Shown piece by piece: positions 51,601 through 59,673 of a DNA stretch of 64,000 bases (position 1 is the first letter of the stretch; every line of letters starts with the position of its first letter). Under the pieces are notes generated by a model. The model searched no databases. It was not told the origin of the DNA and saw only the letters and a program-made list of their open reading frames with translations. This stretch comes from Algibacter mikhailovii (lineage in GTDB: Bacteria; Bacteroidota; Bacteroidia; Flavobacteriales; Flavobacteriaceae), in the NCBI RefSeq assembly GCF_014651495.1, contig NZ_BMWZ01000002.1:434001-498000 (forward strand), read 5' to 3'. Both the position numbers and the translations under genes were made by a program.

Positions 51601-51998
51601 TCTCCATTAACATCTGCCATGGTTACACCAGTGTACCAGCTACTGTTACCGCTTACGCCAGATTTTTCTGTAATGTCTTCAAATTTTAGGTTGCCTTTAT
51701 TTAAATATAATTTATTTGAAACCTGATTGCCGGTAAAGTATAAATCAATAAGTCCATCATTGTTAATATCGCCTGCTGAAACCCCACCACCCATATACAG
51801 ATAAGAATACGTAAAATAATTTAGTGCATTAGTTTCTGTTAAGTTGTTTTGAAAGTCAATCCCTGACAGCTCTGAATTAACAATATTGAATATGCTTTGA
51901 CTTGCTTTAAAAGTCTCATTTTTGCTTTTATTACAACTAAAAACACATACCAAAGACATTATCAACACATATCCGTTTTTTAATAATCTTAATCTCAT
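48690..51998 (-). CDS. VCBS/FG-GAP repeat lipoprotein with ASPIC/UnbV domain
   Basis: 1102 residues. Lipobox VFSCNK. Many FG-GAP/VCBS propeller repeats with the Ca-binding DxDxDG pattern occur (DINNDGLIDLYF, DVNGDGFLDIYC, DYDKDGDLDLYV, DFNNDGNLDIFQ and others) in two blocks, about 50-480 and 640-1080. An ASPIC/UnbV segment lies between (GIGNRVYVKTG ... GFQSSVAPELHFGL). Common in SusCD loci; ligand unknown, probably surface adhesion or glycan handling. Stands 142 bases downstream of SusD, past its terminator. Confidence 0.88.
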   Translation of the reverse strand: MRLRLLKNGYVLIMSLVCVFSCNKSKNETFKASQSIFNIVNSELSGIDFQNNLTETNALNYFTYSYLYMGGGVSAGDINNDGLIDLYFTGNQVSNKLYLNKGNLKFEDITEKSGVSGNSSWYTGVTMADVNGDGFLDIYCSVSGKFEPRQNQLFINNQDGTFTERAQEYGLADIGHSVQATFFDYDKDGDLDLYVANYPPTKFNSPVFVYVQNMKRVKDKEADHLYRNDGEHFTDVTNDAGVRSYGLSLSATIGDLNNDSWPDIYVSNDFSSPDFMYLNNQDGTFKEVVKQTTNHTSFYGMGVDISDFNNDGNLDIFQVDMDAENHRRQKANMASMNPELFWNTVNAGFHYQYMHNCMQLNAGVFIDDMPHFSNVSRITGTSSTDWSWGPLFADFDNDGLKDLYISNGTRREINNNDYFNSLEEGKFERTDLLKKSVEIPSEKIDNFMFQNKGNLQFEHVNKQWGIQYEGFSNGVTYADLDNDGDLEVVTNNIDDYASVFENTSSSTKNYITIKFEGQSKNKQGIGNRVYVKTGDLTQMQEMTLTRGFQSSVAPELHFGLNETEKIDEIKVVWTTGKIQRLEDVSANQTLVLKEENAIEEAYDILENRPLFLSNHDTFPQFKHQENIYDDFKDQVLLPHKMSSFGPALAIGDLNNDGLDDYFIGGASTYVGRIFLQTENGFEEKAITVLEDDKLSEDLGALIFDADADGDNDLYVVSGGYEFDPNVKELQDRLYINNGKGAFLKASDALPNMPISGSKVYHADFDKDGSQDLLVLGRQLPKHYPAPVSTFLLKNNSKNGKAQFDVFSKMQPKAFEDLGMATSAIITDFNNDSWLDIIIVGEWMPIRVFQNMKTEFKEVSEDMGLGKDTTGWWWSIQEGDFDNDGDMDYVLGNNGLNYKYKATPDATFDIFMKDFDKNNKKDIVLSYYEEGKQYPVRGRGCSSQQIPGIKQKFENYESFAEATLADVYSEESLKTALHYQVKSFASIYLENKGKQFVIHQLPIEAQVSSINQIIVDDFDDDDNLDALIVGNLYASEVETPRNDASHGLLLKGNGDGSFGALPASKSGFFVVGDSKDMAYIKVKDNTYIIVVKNNDIIDVVKRN

Positions 51999-52063
51999 GA
52001 TTTATCTATTATTTTTTAAAATAGTTAAGGCCTATATGAATCTCTAGAATTATTATAATGCAT

Positions 52064-52094
52064 AAAAAGCAGTACAAAATTTGTACTGCTTTTT
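52064..52094 (-). terminator. terminator of the SusCD transcript
   Basis: AAAAAGCAGTACAAA and TTTGTACTGCTTTTT form a nearly continuous 15-base palindrome; the minus strand ends in T5. 47 bases behind the susD-like gene. Confidence 0.88.
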
Positions 52095-52140
52095 ACAACT
52101 AACTAAATCAAACTAAACTATTTCTTTACAAATTGACAAC

Positions 52141-53628
52141 TTAATAGCCTGGGTTTTGGTCTTCTGCAGTAACGTTTGGATTTGTGGCAATTTCTCTATC
52201 TGGAATTGGCCATAACTCATGTTTGCCAGACTGGAAATTAGTTCCAGCAAGTTCAGTTGAAACAATTCCCCAGCGAATCATATCATCAAACCGAACTTGT
52301 TCTCCATTTAACTCTACCTTTCGCTCTTGAACTATAGCCTCGAAAACGGCAGACTTTGACAAGGCTGTTGAAAGACCAGCTAAACCTGCTCTTTCACGTA
52401 CGCGGTTAATTAAAATAACCGCTGCCGCTTGAGTACCAACTTCATTCTCACATTCAGCCATCATTAATAAAACATCGGCATATCGAATAACTTTTGCATT
52501 AATTCCTGATTCCTGTACTTCACTTACTTGTTTATAATAGTTTTGATACTTTTTCCAAGCAGCTGGGCGCACATTACCTCCATTCTCAGCGAAATCACCT
52601 TCAACCAGAGTATTGGCACCACCGTTATAAGTATCACCCACAAAATAAAAACTTCCATTTAATCGCTTGTCACCTGATTCAAAAGAAGCTACTAAATCGT
52701 CTGATGGATATGTATTAAACCAATCCAAAACACCATAATCTTGCCCTCTAAAAGTGGCATGGTTTTTACCTTGACCAACTACAGGACCACCCCATTTATC
52801 TCCTGTCCCAAGAGATAAATCATATTGAATTTCCCAAACAGATTCAATACCGTGTTCTGTTTCTTCTTTAAAATTATCGAAGTAATCATTTTCTAGAGCA
52901 TATCCAGTCATTTTTTTAAACTCATCTAAAGCAGGACCATATTGCTTTTGATATAATAACACCTTACCTAAAAAAGCTTGGGCAGCACCTTTATTAGCCC
53001 TTCCGAGCTCTTCCTGATTTTTTGATAATAAATTTGTAGTTGCAAATTTTAAATCTTCAATAATAAGATTAATTATATCTGCCTTTGGACTCACAGGCTT
53101 CCCTTCAGGCTGCGTGAAATCACCATTTCTTAAAGGTATATTAGCAAATCTATTTACCAATAACCAGTAATATTGTGCTCTTAAAAACTTTGCTTCTGCT
53201 AAAAACTTTGCCTTGTTCGTTGATGACAATTCATTTTCTGGAATCTCATTAATGATTGCTTCGTTACCAATAACAAAATTTGCCTTATTTATCCCTCTAT
53301 AGCAAGTATCCCAATACTCAGCAATTTGCCCATTACTTGAATCGAATGAAAAATCTGCGAAAGTTACTTTATCTGCCTCTTGTTGTCCGTTGCCAGACTG
53401 CTCATGAGACATATTATCCATCATATACCAAATAAGACGACCGTACAGCGCCACTGTCTGCAAATTTGCATATGCCGCATTTACGGCTGATTGCACTTGT
53501 GCCTCTGTAGAAAAGAACGTCTCTGGCGCCAATTGATTCGGGTTACTTAATTCTAAGTCTTTGTCTGAGCAGGAATGTATAATGAAAAGGCCAAATACAG
53601 CTACTAATATTAATTTATATGTTTTCAT
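52141..53628 (-). CDS. SusD/RagB-family glycan-binding lipoprotein
   Basis: 495 residues. Lipobox IIHSCSD (Cys20). TPR-like SusD fold: SNPNQLAPETFFSTEAQVQSAVNAAYANL near the start, then KFLAEAKFLRAQYYWLLVNRF and the C-terminal KVIRYADVLLMMAECENE ... VQERKVELNGEQVRFDDMIRWG (each block read in parts). It caps the SusC channel and binds oligosaccharide. 11 bases behind the susC-like gene. Confidence 0.95.
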   Translation of the reverse strand: MKTYKLILVAVFGLFIIHSCSDKDLELSNPNQLAPETFFSTEAQVQSAVNAAYANLQTVALYGRLIWYMMDNMSHEQSGNGQQEADKVTFADFSFDSSNGQIAEYWDTCYRGINKANFVIGNEAIINEIPENELSSTNKAKFLAEAKFLRAQYYWLLVNRFANIPLRNGDFTQPEGKPVSPKADIINLIIEDLKFATTNLLSKNQEELGRANKGAAQAFLGKVLLYQKQYGPALDEFKKMTGYALENDYFDNFKEETEHGIESVWEIQYDLSLGTGDKWGGPVVGQGKNHATFRGQDYGVLDWFNTYPSDDLVASFESGDKRLNGSFYFVGDTYNGGANTLVEGDFAENGGNVRPAAWKKYQNYYKQVSEVQESGINAKVIRYADVLLMMAECENEVGTQAAAVILINRVRERAGLAGLSTALSKSAVFEAIVQERKVELNGEQVRFDDMIRWGIVSTELAGTNFQSGKHELWPIPDREIATNPNVTAEDQNPGY

Positions 53629-53639
53629 AATATTTTTTT

Positions 53640-56639
53640 TTAAAATGATACTTGAAGTCCAACTATAAACGACTTTGGTTGTGGATATCGACCTCTATCA
53701 ATTCCAAATTCTTGGTTTCCCTGCCCTAATTCAGGATCTAAACCTGAATAATTAGTAATAGTTACTAAGTTCTGTGCGCTAATATAGAGACGCAACTTAG
53801 AGAAGTAATCTTCAAAAATGACATCGTTTAAACTATACCCGATACTTAAATTTTTTAATCTTGCAAATGAGCCATCTTCAATATATCTATCTGATACATT
53901 ATGATTTTGAGGTGCTCCGGGAACACGTGGTTGTGTTGTTGACGGATTGGATGGCGTCCAACTATTTAATAAAACAGTGCTACCATTGAATAATCTATTC
54001 GCACCTGCTTCTAAATCATATTTATTAGTATTGTAGATGTCTACACCCTGAATTCCTGTTATATACAGATTAAAATCAAAGTTTTTATAATCAGCACTCA
54101 AGTTTAAACCATAAGTTAAATCGGGATATGGATTTGCTAGAATAGCTCTATCTAATGAAGTAATATCGCCATCTCCATTTAAATCTTTATATCTCACATC
54201 ACCAGGCTGAACTGTAGTTTGCGCGGGATTTGCTGTAAAAACAGCATCCACTTCTGCTTGGTTTTGATAAATACCATCACTTACTAAACCATAAAAATGA
54301 AAAAGAGATTCTCCTTCCACGGTACGAGAGATATTTCCTTTACCGTCTTTCATAGCTGCTCCTTCAAAGGACTCCAAGTTACCAAGACTTAATACATTGT
54401 TGGTACTTGTTCCTAAATTAAGGTTCGCAGACCATTTAAAATCGCCTTCATAATCATTGAATCCTAAAGCCATTTCAAAACCTGACGTTTCAACTGACCC
54501 AACATTAGCCGTTATATTTCCAGCATTAATTCCATTTGATAATGGTGCTGGTAAGCTTAATAATAAATCATCACTTCTATTTTGATAATATTCTAAACTG
54601 GCCGTAAACATATCATTACTAATTCCAAAATCAAGACCAATATTTAACATGGTGGTTTCTTCCCATTTTAAATCCGGGTTAGAACCTCCATCAGCAGTTA
54701 CACCTGCTCCGTTGGTAACGCCAATAGGATATTCAAAATTACCAGTTAAAGTAGCACTATATAAATAATCTCCAATATTATCATTACCTACAAGACCATA
54801 ACTACCTCTTAACTTCAGGTTACTAATACTTGTGTTTTCTAAAAAACTTTCTTTTGATATATTCCATCCAAGTGATGCCGATGGGAATGTTCCCCATCTA
54901 TTGTTTTCACCAAATCTTGATGAAGCATCTCTTCTAATAGAAGCTGAGAAAATATATTTATTATCATAATTATAGTTCAATCGTCCCAAATAACCCAATC
55001 TATTGGTTTCACTTGAACCACTTCCAATAGATTGATTTGTTGCTCCAAATTGCTCTATTTCATTGGTGATCAGATTTCTTGCGTTACCACCAAAATTGGT
55101 GCTTTTTCTTTTGTTGTCTTCTACAAGAGCTAATATTTCAATATTATGATTATCTGCAATTGTGGTATTATAGGTTAGACTATTAGTTAATATTATAGTT
55201 TGTCCCTGAGTGTGACTTCTACCATAATCAGCAAAATCTTGTGCATGCGTGGTACTTCCTTCAACACTATCATCATTAAAAGAAGGCGTAAATGTATATC
55301 CATCAAAAGTAAAATAATCAAGCCCTACTTGTGATTTAAAATTTAACCCTTCAATTAGCTCTAATTCAGCATAAATATTTCCAATAATTCCCAAAGTTTT
55401 ATTAGATCCAGTTGGATGAGTTTGTATTCTTACAGGGTTTTCTGCATCTTGTCCATCTGCCGATGATGAAGGCCCTTGAAATCCACCATCATTGTTTGGG
55501 TTGTAAACAGGAAGGTATGGCGCTGCTTTTATTGCATGTGTAATCAATGTTCTCCCTCCTCCTTCTCGTTCGGGGTTTTGCTTTCCAAATGCAACAGACA
55601 TAGATTCCCCTATTTTCAATTTACCGACTTGCATTGAGCTATTGGCTCTAAACGAATAGCGCTCAAATCCTGTGTTTATAATGACGCCTTCTTGCTTTAT
55701 GTATTCACCAGAAAAAAATTGGGAACTTTTGTCTGTACCGGCAGAATAATTGACATTATAATTCTGCATAAGCCCTGTTCTAAATATTTCGTCTTGATAG
55801 TTCGTGTTAATTTTGTAAGTGGATAAAGGTCTATTGGGAAACACCCCTAAATTTGCAGCATGTTGCAAATATTCAATAGTATTCATAGTGTCATAACGCT
55901 CTGAATTTGTTTGAAAACCAGCGTAGGTATTAAAAGACAACTGGCCTTTTCCATTTTTACCTTTTTTAGTAGTCACTAAAATAACGCCATTTGACCCTCG
56001 AGCACCATAAATTGCCGTAGTAGACGCGTCTTTCAAAACAGATACATTTTCAATATCACTTGGACTGATTCCAGATAAGTTACCTACAATAACACCATCA
56101 ATAACATACAAAGGAGAATTATTCCCAAAGGTCCCTAGGCCCCTAATTAATACTAAAGGATTAGACCCTGGAACACCATTATTTACTACAGTAATACCAG
56201 GAGCACGCCCTTGAAGGGCCGATTCTGCATTAGTTACTGGGATTGCTGTTATTTCTTCCGAATCTACGGTAGAAACTGCTCCGGTAACCGTTGCTCTACT
56301 TTGAGCGCCATAACCCACGACTACAATTTCATCTAACGATTCTAAAGACTCTTCCATGGTTACATTTAGCGTATTTTGATTTCCTACAGTTATTACCTGA
56401 GTTATCATACTTATGTAACTAAAAGAAACCTGATCACTGCTATTTACATTATTTAAGGTAAAGTTCCCATCAAAATCTGTTGATGCACCATTTGTTGTAC
56501 CTACAATAATTACGGAAACACCAGGTAACGGAATCCCGCCTGAGTCTGTAACCGTACCGCTGATACTTCTAGTTTGTGAAAAGGCATTTTGCATGCAAAA
56601 CATTGCAAGCACGACACCAAAAAGTTTGAGTTTCATCAT
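53640..56639 (-). CDS. SusC/RagA-family TonB-dependent transporter
   Basis: 999 residues. Signal peptide ends NAFSQ (about 22). A carboxypeptidase-regulatory-like domain (about 25-100, ISGTVTDSGGIPLPGVSVII) is followed by the plug (EIVVVGYGAQSRATVTGAVS, IRGLGTFGNNSPLYVIDGV, DASTTAIYGARGSNGVILVT) and a 22-strand barrel ending PQPKSFIVGLQVSF. Imports oligosaccharides across the outer membrane with TonB energy. Grouped with GH3 and SusD in one minus-strand unit. Confidence 0.96.
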   Translation of the reverse strand: MMKLKLFGVVLAMFCMQNAFSQTRSISGTVTDSGGIPLPGVSVIIVGTTNGASTDFDGNFTLNNVNSSDQVSFSYISMITQVITVGNQNTLNVTMEESLESLDEIVVVGYGAQSRATVTGAVSTVDSEEITAIPVTNAESALQGRAPGITVVNNGVPGSNPLVLIRGLGTFGNNSPLYVIDGVIVGNLSGISPSDIENVSVLKDASTTAIYGARGSNGVILVTTKKGKNGKGQLSFNTYAGFQTNSERYDTMNTIEYLQHAANLGVFPNRPLSTYKINTNYQDEIFRTGLMQNYNVNYSAGTDKSSQFFSGEYIKQEGVIINTGFERYSFRANSSMQVGKLKIGESMSVAFGKQNPEREGGGRTLITHAIKAAPYLPVYNPNNDGGFQGPSSSADGQDAENPVRIQTHPTGSNKTLGIIGNIYAELELIEGLNFKSQVGLDYFTFDGYTFTPSFNDDSVEGSTTHAQDFADYGRSHTQGQTIILTNSLTYNTTIADNHNIEILALVEDNKRKSTNFGGNARNLITNEIEQFGATNQSIGSGSSETNRLGYLGRLNYNYDNKYIFSASIRRDASSRFGENNRWGTFPSASLGWNISKESFLENTSISNLKLRGSYGLVGNDNIGDYLYSATLTGNFEYPIGVTNGAGVTADGGSNPDLKWEETTMLNIGLDFGISNDMFTASLEYYQNRSDDLLLSLPAPLSNGINAGNITANVGSVETSGFEMALGFNDYEGDFKWSANLNLGTSTNNVLSLGNLESFEGAAMKDGKGNISRTVEGESLFHFYGLVSDGIYQNQAEVDAVFTANPAQTTVQPGDVRYKDLNGDGDITSLDRAILANPYPDLTYGLNLSADYKNFDFNLYITGIQGVDIYNTNKYDLEAGANRLFNGSTVLLNSWTPSNPSTTQPRVPGAPQNHNVSDRYIEDGSFARLKNLSIGYSLNDVIFEDYFSKLRLYISAQNLVTITNYSGLDPELGQGNQEFGIDRGRYPQPKSFIVGLQVSF

Positions 56640-56653
56640 TTTAAATTAGTTAT

Positions 56654-59317
56654 TTAGTTTATTAATATTACTTGTGTTGATAAGACATTAGTTACTGAGC
56701 CATTTTTATAAGACGTGCTAGGTTGCTTACCTCCAACACTTATTTCTACCTCCCCTGGTTCTAGCACTTCTTCTCCATTTTGATTAATAAAAGCGTATTG
56801 CTTTGGTCCAATTCTATAATCAAAGGATCTTGTTTCTTTTGGTTTTAAATGAACTCTTTGAAAACCTACTAATGACCGAATGGGCTGGTACAATCTATTT
56901 TTATGCGTTAGATAAATTTGAACAACTTCATCTCCAGCAACCTTTCCTGTATTTTTTATTTTAACAGAGATACTAATACTATCATTTAACTTTACTTCTT
57001 GCTTGATAATTAAATCTGTATATTCAAAATCTGTATAACTCAATCCATGGCCAAAAGCAAATAATGGTTCTTCTTTGAAATATTTATATGTTCTATTTTC
57101 CATGTTATAATTTTTAAAATCAGGAAGATCATTTACTGATTTATAAAACGTCACAGGTAGTCTACCAGAGGGGTTATAATCGCCAAATAAAACATCTGCA
57201 ATTGCTTTTCCTCCAAACTCTCCGGGATACCATGCTTCTAGAATAGCTGGTATATTATCAGCAGCCCAATTAATGGCTAAAGCACTTCCATTCATTAACA
57301 CTAAAACAGTTGGTTTACCTAAAGCTTTAATTTTTTTCATTAATTCTATTTGTACAGCCGGTAATGTTAATTGCGTTCTGTCGCCTTTATCGAAACCATC
57401 TAATTTTACTGGCATTTCTTCTCCTTCAATTTCAGGAGAAAGGCCTAAACACAATACAACGACATCTGACTGCTTTGCCGCTTCAATGGCAGGTGGTAAT
57501 AAATCCTCATTTAGCTTAGCCCATAGCAGGTGTGCCTGCGGATCTGACAATGTGTTTTCGTATTCAATTTTAATTTTATATGAAGTACCTTTTTCTAAAG
57601 AAGTGTCAAAATATTTAGTTAAAGGTTCGTAATCAGCATGGTATTCAAAATAAAGGGAATCATTAACATATAGTTTCCCGTAGCTACTTGATTTTAATCC
57701 AATTCTATATATTCCATCTTCTTCTGGCACCAATTCTCCCGTCCACCTAACTGAAAAATTATCTGATTTCAAGTCCTTAATAGGTCGCTTTGGTGTCCAA
57801 ATAAAACTAATAATACTATCCACTTGAGTAAAAACGGGATTACCTTTAAAATTGGTTTCACTAAAATATTCCCCCTTCAATCCAGCACTTTTAGCCGTTC
57901 TCAATACTTTACTGGGTATTGGCTTCAGAGTTGGCCAACCAGACGCAATATCGCTTCCTAACGCATAATTTATTTTAGCATTCGGAAGTTTTTCTTTAAT
58001 CCCTTTTAAAGGGGTTATAAAATTCCTTGGTGTTCCATGATAGTTCCCTAATAAGGACTGCACTAAATCTGCATTTGGACCAATAACAGCAATTGATTTT
58101 AAATCTTTACTAAGAGGTAATATATTATCATCATTTTTCAACAAAACCATAGACTCTTTGGACACTCTCTCTGATAAAGCATAATGCTTATCGCTCGCTA
58201 CTACGTCATAAGGTATTTTTGCCCATTTCACATGCTCAGGAGCATCAAACATTCCTAATTTAAATCGTGCGGTAAAAAGTCTAATTAGGGCTAAATCTAT
58301 TTTCGCTTCATCAATCAATTCTTTTAAAACAGCATCTTCCAAACTTGGATCAAATACATTTCCACAATTTAGATCGGTACCATTATTTACGGCCATGGCA
58401 CCAGCTTCTTCGGGAGTTTCAACAACACCATGATTATCGGGCTGCCAAAAATCATTAATAGCCCAACAATCTGAAACCACATAACCTCCAAAACCCCAAT
58501 CTTCTCTTAAAATTTTACTCAATAATAAATTACTACCACAGCAGGGCACATCGCTATACCTGTTATATGCGCACATAATAGAATACACATTTGCTTCCGT
58601 AACAGCAGCTTCAAATGCAGGTAAATAGGTTTCATATAAATCTTTATCTGTGGTGTGATAATTATCCTGATGTCTTGATTTTTCCGGACCACTATGAACC
58701 GCAAAATGCTTTGCCGTAGCTACAACTTTAAGATATTTATCATCATCACCCTGTAAGCCATTTATATAATTAACACCTATTCTACTGGTAAGAAATGGAT
58801 CTTCTCCATAGGTTTCTTGTCCTCTACCCCAACGTGGATCTCTGAAAATATTAATATTTGGCGTCCAAAAAGTTAAACCTTGCCCAATACCTCTTTTACC
58901 TTCGTCTACAAACTTGTGATGTTTGGCTCTGGCTTCATCTGACACGGCATTTCCCATTTCAAGAATTAGAGAAGGGTTCCACGTAGCTCCCATTCCTATG
59001 GCCTGAGGAAACACTGTAGCCTCTCCGGCCCGGGCAACCCCATGTAAACATTCATTCCACCAATTATACTCGGGCACACCCAATCGTGTAATAGCAGGTG
59101 CATCAAAACGCATTTGAGAAATTTTCTCTCTGAGTGTCATTTGACTAATTAAGCTTTCGGCCCTTTTATTAAATGACAAGTTTTCATCCCGAAATTCAAA
59201 TTGTTTAGTAGATTGACTAAAACCGCAAGAGACTATGACTAAAAGTAGACTTAAGATTAAGAAAGTATACCCTTTAGTTTTCAAAAATTTAGATATGGTC
59301 GTTTTACTTTTCATCAT
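56654..59317 (-). CDS. GH3 beta-glucosidase/xylosidase with PA14 insert
   Basis: 887 residues. Signal or lipoprotein signal (SLLLVIVSCGFSQ). The GH3 N-domain has the nucleophile Asp in YVVSDCWAINDFW (about 284) and the substrate block KHFAVHSGPEKSRH. The C-domain follows from about 385 (SKESMVLLKNDDNILPLSKD), interrupted by a PA14 domain at about 479-596 (GLKGEYFSETNFKG ... HLLWAKL). The fibronectin-like C-terminus ends near 887. In this context a periplasmic beta-xylosidase or glucosidase is likely; PA14 can steer substrate choice. First gene of the SusCD unit, 14 bases before SusC. Confidence 0.93.
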   Translation of the reverse strand: MMKSKTTISKFLKTKGYTFLILSLLLVIVSCGFSQSTKQFEFRDENLSFNKRAESLISQMTLREKISQMRFDAPAITRLGVPEYNWWNECLHGVARAGEATVFPQAIGMGATWNPSLILEMGNAVSDEARAKHHKFVDEGKRGIGQGLTFWTPNINIFRDPRWGRGQETYGEDPFLTSRIGVNYINGLQGDDDKYLKVVATAKHFAVHSGPEKSRHQDNYHTTDKDLYETYLPAFEAAVTEANVYSIMCAYNRYSDVPCCGSNLLLSKILREDWGFGGYVVSDCWAINDFWQPDNHGVVETPEEAGAMAVNNGTDLNCGNVFDPSLEDAVLKELIDEAKIDLALIRLFTARFKLGMFDAPEHVKWAKIPYDVVASDKHYALSERVSKESMVLLKNDDNILPLSKDLKSIAVIGPNADLVQSLLGNYHGTPRNFITPLKGIKEKLPNAKINYALGSDIASGWPTLKPIPSKVLRTAKSAGLKGEYFSETNFKGNPVFTQVDSIISFIWTPKRPIKDLKSDNFSVRWTGELVPEEDGIYRIGLKSSSYGKLYVNDSLYFEYHADYEPLTKYFDTSLEKGTSYKIKIEYENTLSDPQAHLLWAKLNEDLLPPAIEAAKQSDVVVLCLGLSPEIEGEEMPVKLDGFDKGDRTQLTLPAVQIELMKKIKALGKPTVLVLMNGSALAINWAADNIPAILEAWYPGEFGGKAIADVLFGDYNPSGRLPVTFYKSVNDLPDFKNYNMENRTYKYFKEEPLFAFGHGLSYTDFEYTDLIIKQEVKLNDSISISVKIKNTGKVAGDEVVQIYLTHKNRLYQPIRSLVGFQRVHLKPKETRSFDYRIGPKQYAFINQNGEEVLEPGEVEISVGGKQPSTSYKNGSVTNVLSTQVILIN

Positions 59318-59328
59318 TGTTTTTTAGT

Positions 59329-59442
59329 CTATAAACAGCTAAATATTAAAATGGCAAGGAATAACATGGCGCTTACTAAAAGCACTTCTAAAAGAAGACT
59401 GGTCTTAATGCCTTTATTTTTTTTAGAATTGTTTTGCTTCAT
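59329..59442 (-). CDS. possible 37-residue membrane peptide upstream of GH3
   Basis: ATG at 59442-59440, TAG at 59331-59329, 11 bases before the GH3 start and co-directional. A Lys-rich start (MKQNNSKKNKGIKTS) is followed by one hydrophobic helix ending IFSCL. It may be a real leader-encoded micro-protein or chance. The rest of the 59318-59673 gap shows nothing else. Confidence 0.3.
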   Translation of the reverse strand: MKQNNSKKNKGIKTSLLLEVLLVSAMLFLAILIFSCL

Positions 59443-59673
59443 ATTTGCTCAAGATTCACATCCAAATATAAAACTGACCTCAGCCAAACTATGGTAAATA
59501 TGAACAAGCTATGTTATATATGTTGCCAATAAGCTTATTATTTGAAATACACGCAACATTTGACCCACCTAGAGCAACATTTGTAATAAAATTAAAGGCC
59601 ATAAAAAAAACAGACCATGAATTATGATCCTTAATGGATTGGTGTGAATGTCTATAAGACTTGTAGTATCGTA

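Noticed and set aside
59351-59497. Plus-strand 48-codon frame with a signal-like hydrophobic stretch
   Set aside because: It opposes the direction of all nearby genes and overlaps the better placed minus-strand candidate; no partner gene follows.
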